A stretch of 64,000 nucleotides of DNA from Jeotgalibacillus sp. ET6 (GTDB lineage: Bacteria > Bacillota > Bacilli > Bacillales > Jeotgalibacillaceae): assembly GCF_029667115.1 (NCBI RefSeq), contig NZ_JARUIU010000005.1, positions 91,377 to 155,376 on the forward strand. Reading direction: 5' to 3'. Below are positions 1-8,693 of the stretch, piece by piece. Positions within the stretch are counted from its first letter, which is position 1. Each line of letters begins with the position of its first letter. The translations under genes and the position numbers were made by a program. The notes under the pieces are model-generated. The model was not told the origin of the DNA. It worked only from the letters and a program-made list of their open reading frames with translations, and did not search any database.

Positions 1-2033
1 CCATCGATGCGGGTAAGTGAAACGGATAGAACCCCTTCACCTATTCGCAGATCTTTTACATGTAATTCATCCATTGACGGAAGCAGCGATGGGCTGAGAA
101 TAATTTTTTTATTTAAACCTGCCGGAAAAATTCCGAGCAGTGACTGCACAAAAGTAAGCGGAGTTCCTGCTGCCCACGCCTGAGGCGAGCAGGCCACCGG
201 ATATGGTACAACCGTATTTAATGACTGATCATACCCGCAGAACAGTTCCGGCAGGCGGTCATATTCAAAATGGAGGGAAGCATCGAGCAAGCCTTGAATG
301 ACTTTACTCATTTCTTCCTGATTGTTTGATTTAGCCATTCCAAGTAAAATCATGCTGTTATCATGCGGCCAGACACTGCCATCGTGATAGCTCATTGGGT
401 TGTAGCCGGCTTCGCCTATTGCCATTGTCCGAATGCCGAAGCCTGAGAACATTTTTTCATTTACCAGTATTTCCGCCACTTTTTTGGCACGGTCATCAGA
501 TAAAATACCTGATTGAAGGAGGTGACCTGGATTTGAGGTTATCGTTCCTACCTGGTTTTTCTTTTCATCTAATGCAATGGCATAGAATTGAACATCGTCC
601 ATCCAGAATGCCTCATTAAATTTCGTCTTCAGTTTCTCTGCTGTAAGATCCAGATGGTTTGCTTTTTCTGTTTCACCCAGTTGAGTAAAAATCTGAGCGA
701 TTCCTTTTTTAGCCTGGTACACATATCCCTGTACTTCACTTAACGCAATCGGTGAGACTGCATAATCACCATTGCGGTGAACTACTGAATCACCTGAATC
801 CTTCCAGCCCTGATTGGCAATTCCTTTTGATGCTTCCTGATGGTATTCAACAAACAAATCGCCGTCACGGTCTCCGTATTCATCAATCCAGTCAATGGCA
901 CGGTCAATATTGGAACGCAGCTCTTTTGCAAGTGACAGATCGCCTGTCCAGTTCACGTACTCAACAAGCAGCATCAGAAATAGCGGAGTAGAATCCACAC
1001 TTCCATAGTAAGGGGCAAACGGAATTTGATCGGTATTTGCTAGTTCCCCATACCGGATTTCGTGCATGATTTTCCCTGGCTGTTCATCTCTCCAGGCATC
1101 CACTTTTGTTCCCTGATAATGCGCCATTGTTAACAGCGTACCTTTTGCAACCGCAGCGTTAAATGGCAGCAGCTGAAGGGCGGCAATGAGGCTGTCCCTT
1201 CCGAATGGAACGCCAAACCAAGGGAGCCCTGCGACCGGGAATGAACCAAATCCGACATCGTTCATAAGAACTCTGAGATCATCTGTCCCCCGCCTCACAA
1301 GCTTTTCAAGCTGTTTCACATCCGTTTCAATGGTTGGAAGTGAGCCATTCCACTCTTCATATGACTTCTTCAGGCTGTTCAACGCATCTTTTTCATCCTG
1401 TATTCTGCTAGTCTCCTGATCATGCAATGCTTCAATCTTAAAGATTACTTCCTTCGATTCACCGTGCTGCAGCTCCCAGTCGAACCCAACGTAGCCGCCG
1501 CGTGCTTCCTGTTCTGGCTGATCCCATTTAACAACGGTCTTTCTTTTAATCTGATCACTTCCGTTGTAGGTAAAGGTCATTTCCTGTGCTGCAACCTCAG
1601 TTTCCCCGCGGCTGCCTGTTTTACCATTCTGAAAGCCTCTTACAATGAACATATCGAGAAAATCCGCATCCATTTCAAGAGCGATTCTAAACGCCGCTTT
1701 CTTAGGAAAGTAAGATGTCGCTTTTACCTTTTCATACAAGACGCCTTCAGATATAAATCTTGTCCGTTCAAATTGAATGGATTCTCTCCATAATTGAAGT
1801 CCCTCTTCATTTTCCTGATGGGGGTTTGTTAGAAGAATGGACGAGCGATAGTTTTCTCCACCGTCTGAGTGCAGGGCGATAGGTGATTCCCCGTTCACCA
1901 GCAGCTTCATTGTGCTTAGAAATCGCGTGTCCTTCGTATATAAGCCAAGCTCATACGTGTGATTTCCAACAATATCTCCCTTTTCATCACTTAATAAAAA
2001 TAAATCATTTTCTTTAATTACTCTGTAGTTCAT
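1..2033 (-). CDS. Amylo-alpha-1,6-glucosidase / glycogen-debranching-type glycosidase (3' end outside window)
   Basis: I translated this frame by hand. It is open from an ATG at 2033 to the window edge (677 codons, no stop). The N-terminal ~250 residues look like the beta-rich N-terminal domain of bacterial debranching enzymes. The rest looks like an alpha/alpha-toroid glycosidase, with GVPFGRDSL near residue 310, an acidic YGSVDSTPLF segment and SYHDGSVWPHDNSMI near 575. The family is usually 680-720 residues, so little is missing. The expected role is hydrolysis of alpha-1,6 or related bonds in the cytoplasm; the substrate is not readable. A GGAG site lies 9 bases upstream. The LacI gene is directly upstream, and an operator at 2051-2066 sits before the start. 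Confidence 0.85.
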   Translation of the reverse strand, partial: MNYRVIKENDLFLLSDEKGDIVGNHTYELGLYTKDTRFLSTMKLLVNGESPIALHSDGGENYRSSILLTNPHQENEEGLQLWRESIQFERTRFISEGVLYEKVKATSYFPKKAAFRIALEMDADFLDMFIVRGFQNGKTGSRGETEVAAQEMTFTYNGSDQIKRKTVVKWDQPEQEARGGYVGFDWELQHGESKEVIFKIEALHDQETSRIQDEKDALNSLKKSYEEWNGSLPTIETDVKQLEKLVRRGTDDLRVLMNDVGFGSFPVAGLPWFGVPFGRDSLIAALQLLPFNAAVAKGTLLTMAHYQGTKVDAWRDEQPGKIMHEIRYGELANTDQIPFAPYYGSVDSTPLFLMLLVEYVNWTGDLSLAKELRSNIDRAIDWIDEYGDRDGDLFVEYHQEASKGIANQGWKDSGDSVVHRNGDYAVSPIALSEVQGYVYQAKKGIAQIFTQLGETEKANHLDLTAEKLKTKFNEAFWMDDVQFYAIALDEKKNQVGTITSNPGHLLQSGILSDDRAKKVAEILVNEKMFSGFGIRTMAIGEAGYNPMSYHDGSVWPHDNSMILLGMAKSNNQEEMSKVIQGLLDASLHFEYDRLPELFCGYDQSLNTVVPYPVACSPQAWAAGTPLTFVQSLLGIFPAGLNKKIILSPSLLPSMDELHVKDLRIGEGVLSVSLTRID

Positions 2034-2050
2034 GTCAGCAGCTCCAATCA

Positions 2051-2066
2051 TCCGAAACGTTTCGGA
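2051..2066. promoter_or_regulatory. LacI-family operator upstream of the debranching enzyme gene
   Basis: TCCGAAACGTTTCGGA is a perfect 16-bp palindrome, 18 bases before the enzyme start. It lies inside the spacer of a weak promoter (TTGAAA, 17 bases, GATGAT on the minus strand). The same motif with one mismatch overlaps the regulator's own ribosome binding site at 3141-3156, so the neighbouring LacI protein is the likely binder. Confidence 0.8.
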
Positions 2067-2121
2067 TTTTTTCAAAAAATAAACTCAAGCTTAAGTTTCA
2101 GCCAACTTTTATGGATAGTCG

Positions 2122-3132
2122 CTATAGCTTCGCACTTGAGTCACGTTCCATTAATTCATGTTTAACAATTGTTTTTCTTGGCTCTCCTTCATGGTCAAGC
2201 ATATCAATCAGCAGTTTAGCTGCTTCATAGCCAAGACCATACGTATCTTGTGAAATCGTCGTTAAGCCAGGTTGAACATATCTTGATAACAGGATGTTGT
2301 CATAGCCCACAATGGATATGTCTTCCGGAATACGGAAGCCCTTACTTTTGAGTGCCGTCATGGCCCCGATAGCCATTAAATCACTGGCGCAAAAAATGGC
2401 AGTGACCGAGGGATTGCTTTCAATCAATTTAAGCGCTGCATTCCTGCCGCTCTCTTCTGTAAAATCGCCGCTGATGATCCGGTCTTCCGGCAGTTCGATC
2501 TGTTTCTTGGAGAGTGAATCCTTGAAACCTTTCAGTCTTTCCTGGCTTACAAAAGCAAATTCATGTCCATTAATCATGCCGATGGAGGTGTGGCCAAGTC
2601 CAGCCAGGTAGTCTCCTACTTCCCATGCTCCGGCATAATTATCAGTGGAAACAAAGCCTGCATGCCTGCCGATTTTCGGGATATCCACTAGCACACACGG
2701 GATCTCCCCTTCAATCACTTCTTCGAGATAAGGGTCATCTGTTCTGATCCCCTGAATAATCACACCGTCTACTTTTCGTTCCTTGCACAGCTGTGTATAC
2801 GTTTTTTCTCGCTGCTTTGAAGAATTTGTCGTAAAGAGCACAATGTCATAAGCGGTTTGGGAAGCATAATCATTCACTCCGGTCATGACTTCAATCGTAA
2901 AATTATCTTTTGCATTTTCTCTAATAAAACCGGACACAAGCAAACCAATCGTTTTTGATTTTTTCATAACCAGACTGCGCGCTATGGTATTAGGTGAATA
3001 GTTTAACAGTTTTGCTGTTTCAACAATCTTTTTTCGAGTGTCTTCATTTACATCCGAATAGCCGTTTAGCGCTCTAGAGACAGTTGTGATGGACACACCT
3101 GCTTTTTTAGCAATGTCTTTGATCGTCGCCAT
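2122..3132 (-). CDS. LacI-family transcriptional regulator
   Basis: This 336-residue repressor opens with a LacI helix-turn-helix (ATIKDIAKKAGVSITTVSRAL) followed by hinge residues and a periplasmic-binding-protein-like sugar domain. The ATG at 3132 is chosen because the DNA-binding motif begins right there and GGAGG precedes it. A longer in-frame start at 3201 would place the promoter and operator inside the gene. It has its own consensus promoter (3173-3201) and an operator overlapping its Shine-Dalgarno site, so it should repress itself and the downstream glycosidase. The inducer is probably a sugar from glucan breakdown (inference). A weak hairpin at 2076-2099 may end its message. It is not CcpA itself. 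Confidence 0.9.
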   Translation of the reverse strand: MATIKDIAKKAGVSITTVSRALNGYSDVNEDTRKKIVETAKLLNYSPNTIARSLVMKKSKTIGLLVSGFIRENAKDNFTIEVMTGVNDYASQTAYDIVLFTTNSSKQREKTYTQLCKERKVDGVIIQGIRTDDPYLEEVIEGEIPCVLVDIPKIGRHAGFVSTDNYAGAWEVGDYLAGLGHTSIGMINGHEFAFVSQERLKGFKDSLSKKQIELPEDRIISGDFTEESGRNAALKLIESNPSVTAIFCASDLMAIGAMTALKSKGFRIPEDISIVGYDNILLSRYVQPGLTTISQDTYGLGYEAAKLLIDMLDHEGEPRKTIVKHELMERDSSAKL

Positions 3133-3140
3133 TTTAAACC

Positions 3141-3156
3141 TCCAAAACGTTTCGGA
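3141..3156. promoter_or_regulatory. LacI-family autoregulatory operator
   Basis: The operator read on the minus strand is TCCGAAACGTTTTGGA, one base off the perfect palindrome at 2051-2066. Its last three bases are part of the GGAGG ribosome binding site, so bound repressor would also cover the translation start region. Confidence 0.75.
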
Positions 3157-3172
3157 TGTGTATTTGACTTGA

Positions 3173-3201
3173 ATTATAAAGTAGTTTGAAAGCGATTGCA
3201 A
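3173..3201 (-). promoter_or_regulatory. Sigma-A promoter of the lacI-type gene
   Basis: Minus strand TTGCAA, 17-base spacer, TATAAT. Transcription would start just upstream of the operator at 3141-3156. Confidence 0.75.
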
Positions 3202-3282
3202 GTATAATTTTCATTTTTCCCTGCATTCATTTAACGAGAATAGTAGTATCTCTAATTGTCCACAGCAGGATCAAGGGATTGT

Positions 3283-4953
3283 TCAATGCCCCGACCCGGT
3301 ATCTGCTGCCTGTCCCTCACTTCTCATAGGAAGCTCATATTTTATAGTGAGCAGATTAAAGCCCAAAAATTTCATTTTATGAACAGCTGTCAGTTCCTTC
3401 CCATGAACATGAAAAAACTCTGTAAAAGGTGTGCGGAATGTGACAGATCCGATCGTTAAATAAACTCCCTGCTGCAGATGATCATTCTTGTTCTTTCTTT
3501 CGCTGGTAAGAATCAATCCTTTATTTTCATCATGCTCTGGCAAGAGAACAGCTGTCATCGCACCAAATGGAAGCGGCAGGGCAATATTCATAAACACAAC
3601 GCCTTTGTAGGAATGGCTGGAATAAAGCGCAGTAAAAATGGGTTCTGCTGTGCTGCTGTGATCCCGCAGCCAGGCAGTTGCCCCATGAGGTCTGCCATCT
3701 TGTGCAGAAACCTTCTTTATGGTGCCGGTCATAGCAAAACGGCTTGAAGGAGGCAGGTTCAGCTGGCCGAATCTTTTTGTCAATATCCGGGTCAAGCTGC
3801 TTAGCGGCAGAAACATGCCATGCCATTTCAAATCTGCCTTCATGTCGAATTGTGCAGTGTTAAGATAAAATTGCCGAATTGAGTCCTCGATTCCAGCCGG
3901 ATCAAATCCTGGACGCACGTAGTCATTCCAGTTTCTGATCAAACCTGGTCTATTTTCATGGGTAAACCATTCTTCCTTCCGTGTCACGTTTCCCTCAGCC
4001 CGAATTAAGCTGATCGGAAAACGGAGTGGTGGATTTTTTTCAGGTAAATGAAAAGCAGACCAGGTCACTACTGCAACAAAGGAAAAAACAAAGGCATTGA
4101 CGCCTCCATGCCATGGGATCATTTCACCTATTCCTACAAGAGGAGAGTTCATCATTAATCCAATGCTGTATAACACTGACAGCATCATCGTAAGGGGCAG
4201 AACAAGTGAGGAAATCAGGATCCCTGCTTTTTTCCAGCCATTCATTTTGAATGACGCAGTAAACCATTCAGCTGAAAGCCAGGTTAAAAATACAACATAT
4301 ACAGCCACCAGCACAGGCTCAAGGGGCGGTCCGGCATCCAGGCCGACTGCCACCATAACCGGCCCCAAAATTAATCCTGCTGCCAGATAAGGAAAACGGC
4401 TCGATAAAGAGTACGAATGATGTTTCATCCATCTTCCAAACATGCCGGTCAGAATCAGCACGCAAAAGGCAGCGTAATGAAAATGAATGGCCGTTAGATC
4501 AATAATGATTTCAGAATAGGGAAGAAAAAAGGAGCCATCCATTCTCGAAAGCACAAGCCAGGCTCCTCCTTCTCCCATGTACATAAAACCAAAGTGAAAC
4601 GTAATTTCCTCCCAATCCTTCATTCCTCTCTCCATAAATCGGAGCAGGCCAATCAGTGCGATGACCACAGTAAACAAGAACCATCCAGCAGCGGCAAACA
4701 CTCCCCATCCTCCATCAGGCAGGAGAATCGCCAATACCCCGGCTGCTGCAAATATCCAGTGCCAGTGAATCGCTTTGAATAGCAAACGTTTACTATACTC
4801 ATCTCCGTCCGTTTTTCTTCCCGCAACCATTTTAAGCAGCAAGGGAGTTAAAAAGGCGATGGAAAAAATAAGTGCTGAATCAATAGTTCCCAATGAAAAA
4901 AAATATGTACATGCCAACCAAACAATAAAACCCATAACTGTCCTTATTTTCAT
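3283..4953 (-). CDS. yndJ: YndJ-like integral membrane protein
   Basis: This 556-residue protein has about ten hydrophobic segments in its first ~320 residues and a hydrophilic C-terminal domain, matching the size and layout of the Bacillus YndJ family. Function is unknown. The start ATG overlaps the stop of the preceding DUF4166 gene (ATGA), and AGAGGATCAAG precedes it, so the three genes from 6505 down to 3283 form one translationally coupled operon. The gene order (SRPBCC/DoxX, DUF4166, YndJ) resembles what I recall of B. subtilis yndG-yndH-yndJ. No catalytic motif was recognised. Confidence 0.75.
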   Translation of the reverse strand: MKIRTVMGFIVWLACTYFFSLGTIDSALIFSIAFLTPLLLKMVAGRKTDGDEYSKRLLFKAIHWHWIFAAAGVLAILLPDGGWGVFAAAGWFLFTVVIALIGLLRFMERGMKDWEEITFHFGFMYMGEGGAWLVLSRMDGSFFLPYSEIIIDLTAIHFHYAAFCVLILTGMFGRWMKHHSYSLSSRFPYLAAGLILGPVMVAVGLDAGPPLEPVLVAVYVVFLTWLSAEWFTASFKMNGWKKAGILISSLVLPLTMMLSVLYSIGLMMNSPLVGIGEMIPWHGGVNAFVFSFVAVVTWSAFHLPEKNPPLRFPISLIRAEGNVTRKEEWFTHENRPGLIRNWNDYVRPGFDPAGIEDSIRQFYLNTAQFDMKADLKWHGMFLPLSSLTRILTKRFGQLNLPPSSRFAMTGTIKKVSAQDGRPHGATAWLRDHSSTAEPIFTALYSSHSYKGVVFMNIALPLPFGAMTAVLLPEHDENKGLILTSERKNKNDHLQQGVYLTIGSVTFRTPFTEFFHVHGKELTAVHKMKFLGFNLLTIKYELPMRSEGQAADTGSGH

Positions 4954-5591
4954 CTTGATCCTCTTTCTTTTTCTGGAAAGTCCGTCTGAACATTCCCTTT
5001 ATACATTAATACGGTTCCAAACCTAGGCTGGTAGAGGTGTACGTGGATGCGGATCAAATCTTTATCCACATTGTAATCTTCCAGAACAGTGGCTTTAATG
5101 CCCAGTTGTTTTGGAAGGAGTATCGTTTTACTGCCAATCTGAAGTGCTGTATTTTCGGAGTGGATTAACAAACCGCCCTCTTTTGTAACCTGAAAAGTCA
5201 AAGTGGTTGTCAAAAATCCTCCCTTTCCAAAGTCATCCTGAATCAAAAAAGCCGTTTCCCCTTCTTTCATTACAGCGTCAAACGAACGGACCGCTTCCGT
5301 AAAGAAAAAGTTTCGTTTCCAGCTCACACACTCTTTTCCATCGGCATTTCTGTAGGCCTCATTTAAAATAGTGAATGGGATGCATGCTCCCCTTTCCGGA
5401 AAGGTCAGTTTAAAAGGCACACCCATCCAGGACAGCAGACGAATCAGACGGCTTCCCCCCTGAATCACCTCCATCTCCCCTTTTCCTCTTACTGCATAGG
5501 ATGATTGACTATGGATACCAAACTTTTTTTGCAGCACTGGATGCAGCCGTTTAAACTCTTCTCCCAGCACCTTTTCATAAATGGATTTCAC
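4950..5591 (-). CDS. DUF4166 domain protein (YndH-like)
   Basis: The 213-residue product starts with YEKVLGEEFKRLHPVLQKKFG, a hallmark of DUF4166 proteins, and has no membrane segment. A GTG start at 5591 is chosen: a GGGGGGAG site lies just upstream and the GTGA overlaps the stop of the upstream gene by 4 bases. An upstream ATG at 5618 has no ribosome binding site and would overlap by 31 bases. Function is unknown. Its fixed position between a lipid-binding-like SRPBCC/DoxX protein and a polytopic YndJ protein suggests a membrane or lipid-related complex (inference only). Confidence 0.75.
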   Translation of the reverse strand: MKSIYEKVLGEEFKRLHPVLQKKFGIHSQSSYAVRGKGEMEVIQGGSRLIRLLSWMGVPFKLTFPERGACIPFTILNEAYRNADGKECVSWKRNFFFTEAVRSFDAVMKEGETAFLIQDDFGKGGFLTTTLTFQVTKEGGLLIHSENTALQIGSKTILLPKQLGIKATVLEDYNVDKDLIRIHVHLYQPRFGTVLMYKGNVQTDFPEKERGSR

Positions 5592-6505
5592 GTTTTCTCC
5601 CCCCGGACTCTCCTGCAATTCCGTGCAAGCACCAGGTTTTTAGCATTTAGTCCTCCTGCCAGCCCCACCCCCGCCACAGCGGCATTTAATGCAATCGGGT
5701 TAAATGGAGCAATTGCCGTAGAAGGATCCAGCATAATGGCACTTAAGCCTAGTGGAATCATGGCAGCTGCTGCTCCGAAAAACAGCCAGTCCTTTTTCCA
5801 AGGAAGTAAAAAAGCCAGTCCAATCAAAATCTGAATTGTGCCGGCGAGCGTGATCATCGGCTCTGCAAAAGGGCTCAGCCATAAAGAATTTTTGAGAAGC
5901 GCTACTTCCCCTGTTTCAGGAAACAGTAGTTTGGGGACCAGCCCCTGGTAAATCCAAATGAGTGCCATTAACAGACATAAAGCAGCATGAAGCAGGGATC
6001 TTCTTACGCTGTCTTCAGGTCGGATGTCGTTTTCAAGCCATTTGGCAAGGCAGTCAAAGCTCCATGCAGTTGCCCATCCAATCATTGGTTTAAAGATCAA
6101 AGAATCGAACCATTGTCCTGCCCGGCCAAACCGCACCTTATATTGATAAAGCGTTTCGAATTTAATTCCTGTATTCACGGGTGTATATTTCCAGTAGCCT
6201 GCCCCTTCTTTAATGAGCGAAATGGGCTGTTCACTTCCAAAAGCCAGAGAGGAAATACGTTCTCCCCGTTCATTTTCCTTTTCTCCCTGACTGACACCTG
6301 TTCCTTCGATTCGAAGTCCAAATCCTATATTCGTTCGATATGTAAAATGCTGTTTTGCAAGAGTATGTTCTTTTGGCAGATAGGTAATGGAGCTGAATCT
6401 TAAGTCCCATCTCTGATGCAGATCAGGCTGCTGTGTGTACTTCCACAGCTTTTCCATGGGAGCCTGAATCATCCTTTCTACGTAAATTTGTTTTTGCTTT
6501 GGCAT
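5588..6505 (-). CDS. SRPBCC (START-like) domain fused to a DoxX-like membrane domain
   Basis: Of 305 residues, the first ~150 form a polyketide-cyclase/START-like fold (ERMIQAPMEKLWKYTQQPDLHQRWD at the N terminus). Residues ~165-295 contain four hydrophobic helices typical of the DoxX-like family. It is the first gene of a three-gene operon with 4-base overlaps. SRPBCC domains bind hydrophobic ligands; the ligand here is unknown. AAAGGGTGG precedes the ATG. A TATACT hexamer lies about 30 bases upstream, without a convincing -35 box. A repeat element begins 88 bases upstream of the start. Confidence 0.75.
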   Translation of the reverse strand: MPKQKQIYVERMIQAPMEKLWKYTQQPDLHQRWDLRFSSITYLPKEHTLAKQHFTYRTNIGFGLRIEGTGVSQGEKENERGERISSLAFGSEQPISLIKEGAGYWKYTPVNTGIKFETLYQYKVRFGRAGQWFDSLIFKPMIGWATAWSFDCLAKWLENDIRPEDSVRRSLLHAALCLLMALIWIYQGLVPKLLFPETGEVALLKNSLWLSPFAEPMITLAGTIQILIGLAFLLPWKKDWLFFGAAAAMIPLGLSAIMLDPSTAIAPFNPIALNAAVAGVGLAGGLNAKNLVLARNCRRVRGEKT

Positions 6506-6592
6506 TCGACCACCCTTTCCAGTTCTTCCTTTAAAAGTATATCAAAAGAAGGGGGCGGTCCGGGTGATTTTTAGAAGTTTCGGATTATACTG

Positions 6593-6741
6593 GGACCGGT
6601 TCATTTCCGCTTCGGCCGGAGGCTTTCCGCCTGGCGGGAGGTGAGCCTCTTTGATGCTGTCGCATCTGCAGTGTCTCACCCTTCCCGCTTCTTCACGCAG
6701 GAGTCCCCGGCCTCCGCTTCAATGCACCTATTCTTTTGGTA
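6593..6741. repeat. Dispersed structured repeat A, copy 1
   Basis: About 150 bp running from GGACCGGTTCATTTCCGCT to CACCTATTCTTTTGGT. It is nearly identical to 6814-6962 and, inverted, to 60790-60937. The ends are imperfectly inverted, GATGC-TGTC-GCATC forms an internal hairpin, and GCGGGAGGTGAG can pair with CTCACCCTTCCCGC. It has no coding capacity that is conserved between copies. The 467-base gap at 6506-6972 holds only the two copies and the upstream region of the operon. Confidence 0.85.
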
Positions 6742-6813
6742 TGTCCTTAGTAAATAACAATGTTAGGAAGCTGCGTTTTCCTTTTTGAAAGTTGAAATTT
6801 TGATAAAGAGAAA

Positions 6814-6962
6814 GAGACCGGTTCATTTCCGCTCCGGCCGGAGGCTTTCCGCGTGGCGGGAGGTGAGCCTCGTTGATGCTGTCGCATCTGCCGTGTCTCA
6901 CCCTTCCCGCTTCTTCACGCAGGAGTCCCCGGCCTCCGCTCCAATGAACCTATTCTTTTGGT
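6814..6962. repeat. Dispersed structured repeat A, copy 2
   Basis: Direct repeat of 6593-6741 with roughly ten substitutions. Both copies have the same orientation and are separated by about 70 unrelated bases. The copy ends 11 bases from the stop of the next minus-strand gene. Confidence 0.85.
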
Positions 6963-6972
6963 ATTTGACTCA

Positions 6973-7275
6973 TTATATAAACGAATCGAAATACTTCTTA
7001 GGGTAAGTGATTTTATGTTCGATGAATATTTTTGCCCAAGCATTAACTTCTTCAAAATATAATTCTTCGTCCCTGTCAGGCAGTACTGCAAATACTTTTT
7101 CAAAAGACCCATTTTTGTTTACCTGGTTTAGAGTCAAATCAGCAATTAAAGTTATTTGAACGTCATTGTAGCAAGAAATTATGGCTGTAACTTGTTTTTT
7201 TGATAGATCAACATGGGTGTAACTGATTTTTATTCCGGTAGGCATAAAATAAGTATTTCCTTTTTCATTCCTCAA
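6973..7275 (-). CDS. Hypothetical protein, 100 residues
   Basis: I do not recognise a family. The product is soluble and alternates beta-like and acidic stretches, with SYTHVDLSKKQVTAIISCYNDVQ in the middle and EELYFEEVNAWAKIF toward the end. The TTG at 7275 follows GGCGG by 6 bases. An ATG ten codons further in (7245) is an alternative. It stands alone between repeat A and the rsgA terminator, and could be a remnant or accessory gene. Confidence 0.5.
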   Translation of the reverse strand: MRNEKGNTYFMPTGIKISYTHVDLSKKQVTAIISCYNDVQITLIADLTLNQVNKNGSFEKVFAVLPDRDEELYFEEVNAWAKIFIEHKITYPKKYFDSFI

Positions 7276-7360
7276 GATTTTACCGCCTATTTACTTAATA
7301 TCAAAATAAGATATGGACCACGGGTATTTGCGTAATATGGGCCAGTTTAAACCCTCTAAT

Positions 7361-7392
7361 AAAAGGCTGAGACAAATTTGTCCCAGCCTTGT
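7361..7392 (-). terminator. Terminator downstream of rsgA
   Basis: AAGGCTGGGACAAATTTGTCTCAGCCTTTT on the minus strand, an 11-13 bp stem followed by T-rich sequence. It belongs to a recurrent family of near-identical hairpins in this window (see 15142, 32815, 35601, 39197, 52006, 60534). Confidence 0.8.
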
Positions 7393-7413
7393 GTTATCTT
7401 GCTATTCCTACTC

Positions 7414-8490
7414 TTACTTCCTCATATTTTTTTGAGACTGACTGATCTTTTTCCACTTTTTCTTTTCAATGAGCTGTTCCCGTTTGTTTGATTTCCGCTC
7501 CATATAAGCAAGTTCTTTTTGCAGCTTTCTGTAGCTTGCCAGACGATCTGCGTCCAGGCTGCCTTCTTCAATCGCTGCAGCAACTGCGCAGCCCGGTTCG
7601 TTTTCGTGTTTGCAGTCTCTGAACTGACATTCCCTGGCAAGCCTTTCAATATCCTGAAAGCCATGCTCAAGTCCGCCCTCAGATTCCCACAGCTGCAGCT
7701 CTCTCATTCCCGGTGTGTCGATCATGACGCCACCTGTTGGAAGTGAAAGCAATTCACGGTGGGTGGTCGTATGCTTCCCCCGGTCATCGCCTTCACGAAT
7801 TTCGTGCGTGGCCATTCTGTCTTCCTGCATCAGGGAGTTAATAATAGAAGACTTGCCGACTCCTGATGAACCCATAACTGCTACAGTAGTGCCTTCGTTA
7901 ATATGCTCCAGCAGCCGGGATACGCCGTTCCCATTGATCGTGCTGCAGGCAATAATCGGCACACCTAATGCAGCTGTTTCTCCCTGCTGCACTTTATCCT
8001 TTATTTCCTCTTCTTCACAGAGATCAGATTTTGACAAGACAACCACAGGGGTCGCACCACTTTCCCACGTGGAAAGCAAGTATCGTTCCAGTCTTCTCAG
8101 GTTAAAATCCTGGTTCAGCGCCATAACCAGAAAAACCACGTCTATATTGACTGCAACAATTTGTTCTCCACTCGTCTCACCAGCCATTTTTCGTGAAAAC
8201 TTGGAGACTCTTGGAAGGATGGCATGAATGATGGCTTTTTCTTCCCCTTGAAAAGGAGTCAGCATGACCCAGTCTCCGACAGCCGGATAATCTTCTCTTT
8301 CGCCGGCAGTATGACGAAATTTACCGGATACTTCCCCGAGCAGCAGTCCGCTTGCCGTTTCGATTCTGTAAAGGCGCTTATGCTCCACTACAATTCTTCC
8401 TGGAACAAGGGCCGGATATCCCTCAGCCTTTTCCTGCCATACTTTATTCCACCCTATACGTACTAAAGATTCATTTTGAATAAGATTCAA
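7414..8490 (-). CDS. rsgA: Ribosome small-subunit-dependent GTPase (RsgA/YjeQ type)
   Basis: The 358-residue circularly permuted GTPase has an N-terminal OB-like domain (~35-105), then G4 SKSD at 153-156, G1 GSSGVGKSS at 207-215, a G2 threonine cluster near 241 and G3 DTPG at 258-261. A C-terminal zinc site follows (C288, C293, H295, C301). RsgA proteins bind the 30S subunit and release assembly factors or themselves on GTP hydrolysis. The TTG start at 8490 follows AGGAGG. It is longer than the ~295-residue B. subtilis CpgA and is not next to prpC/prkC, so it may be the second 'RsgA2' type (inference). It is preceded by a terminator and a leader peptide gene (8516-8663), pointing to transcription attenuation. 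Confidence 0.92.
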   Translation of the reverse strand: MNLIQNESLVRIGWNKVWQEKAEGYPALVPGRIVVEHKRLYRIETASGLLLGEVSGKFRHTAGEREDYPAVGDWVMLTPFQGEEKAIIHAILPRVSKFSRKMAGETSGEQIVAVNIDVVFLVMALNQDFNLRRLERYLLSTWESGATPVVVLSKSDLCEEEEIKDKVQQGETAALGVPIIACSTINGNGVSRLLEHINEGTTVAVMGSSGVGKSSIINSLMQEDRMATHEIREGDDRGKHTTTHRELLSLPTGGVMIDTPGMRELQLWESEGGLEHGFQDIERLARECQFRDCKHENEPGCAVAAAIEEGSLDADRLASYRKLQKELAYMERKSNKREQLIEKKKWKKISQSQKNMRK

Positions 8491-8515
8491 TTTTTTTCCT
8501 CCTAATTTTAAGCAT

Positions 8516-8560
8516 AAAAAAACCACGGATACATGTGCGTTCGCGTACACAATCCCGTGG
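8516..8560 (-). terminator. Attenuator terminator in the rsgA leader
   Basis: On the minus strand CCACGG and CCGTGG close a hairpin followed directly by seven T residues, 26 bases before the rsgA TTG. The 5' arm (8545-8558) can instead pair with leader sequence at 8614-8626, which would dissolve the terminator. Confidence 0.8.
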
Positions 8561-8588
8561 ACTTCAGCTTAAATTAGCAGGAGCTGTC

Positions 8589-8663
8589 CTAAAATGGACC
8601 GACTTTAAGCCGGACGGGTTGTGTACACGAGATTTCAATGAACAAGTTAAGTTGTTTTCTCAT
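8589..8663 (-). CDS. Leader peptide of the rsgA attenuator, 24 residues
   Basis: The ATG at 8663 follows AAAGGGTGAAG and opens a 24-codon frame (MRKQLNLFIEIS, then CTQPVRLKVGPF, TAG). Codons 12-17 contain the antiterminator strand GTACACAA-CCCGT. A ribosome translating through would mask it and allow termination; a ribosome stalled in the first ~11 codons would leave it free to pair with 8545-8558. This is the layout of leader-peptide attenuators upstream of ribosome-protection genes. The peptide's own sequence is not one I recognise. Confidence 0.65.
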   Translation of the reverse strand: MRKQLNLFIEISCTQPVRLKVGPF

Positions 8664-8693
8664 AGCACTTCACCCTTTCCATGTGTTTTTTTT

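Noticed and set aside
395..1793. Several plus-strand frames of 74-123 codons
   Set aside because: They lie antisense inside the debranching enzyme gene, have no ribosome sites and no recognisable domains.
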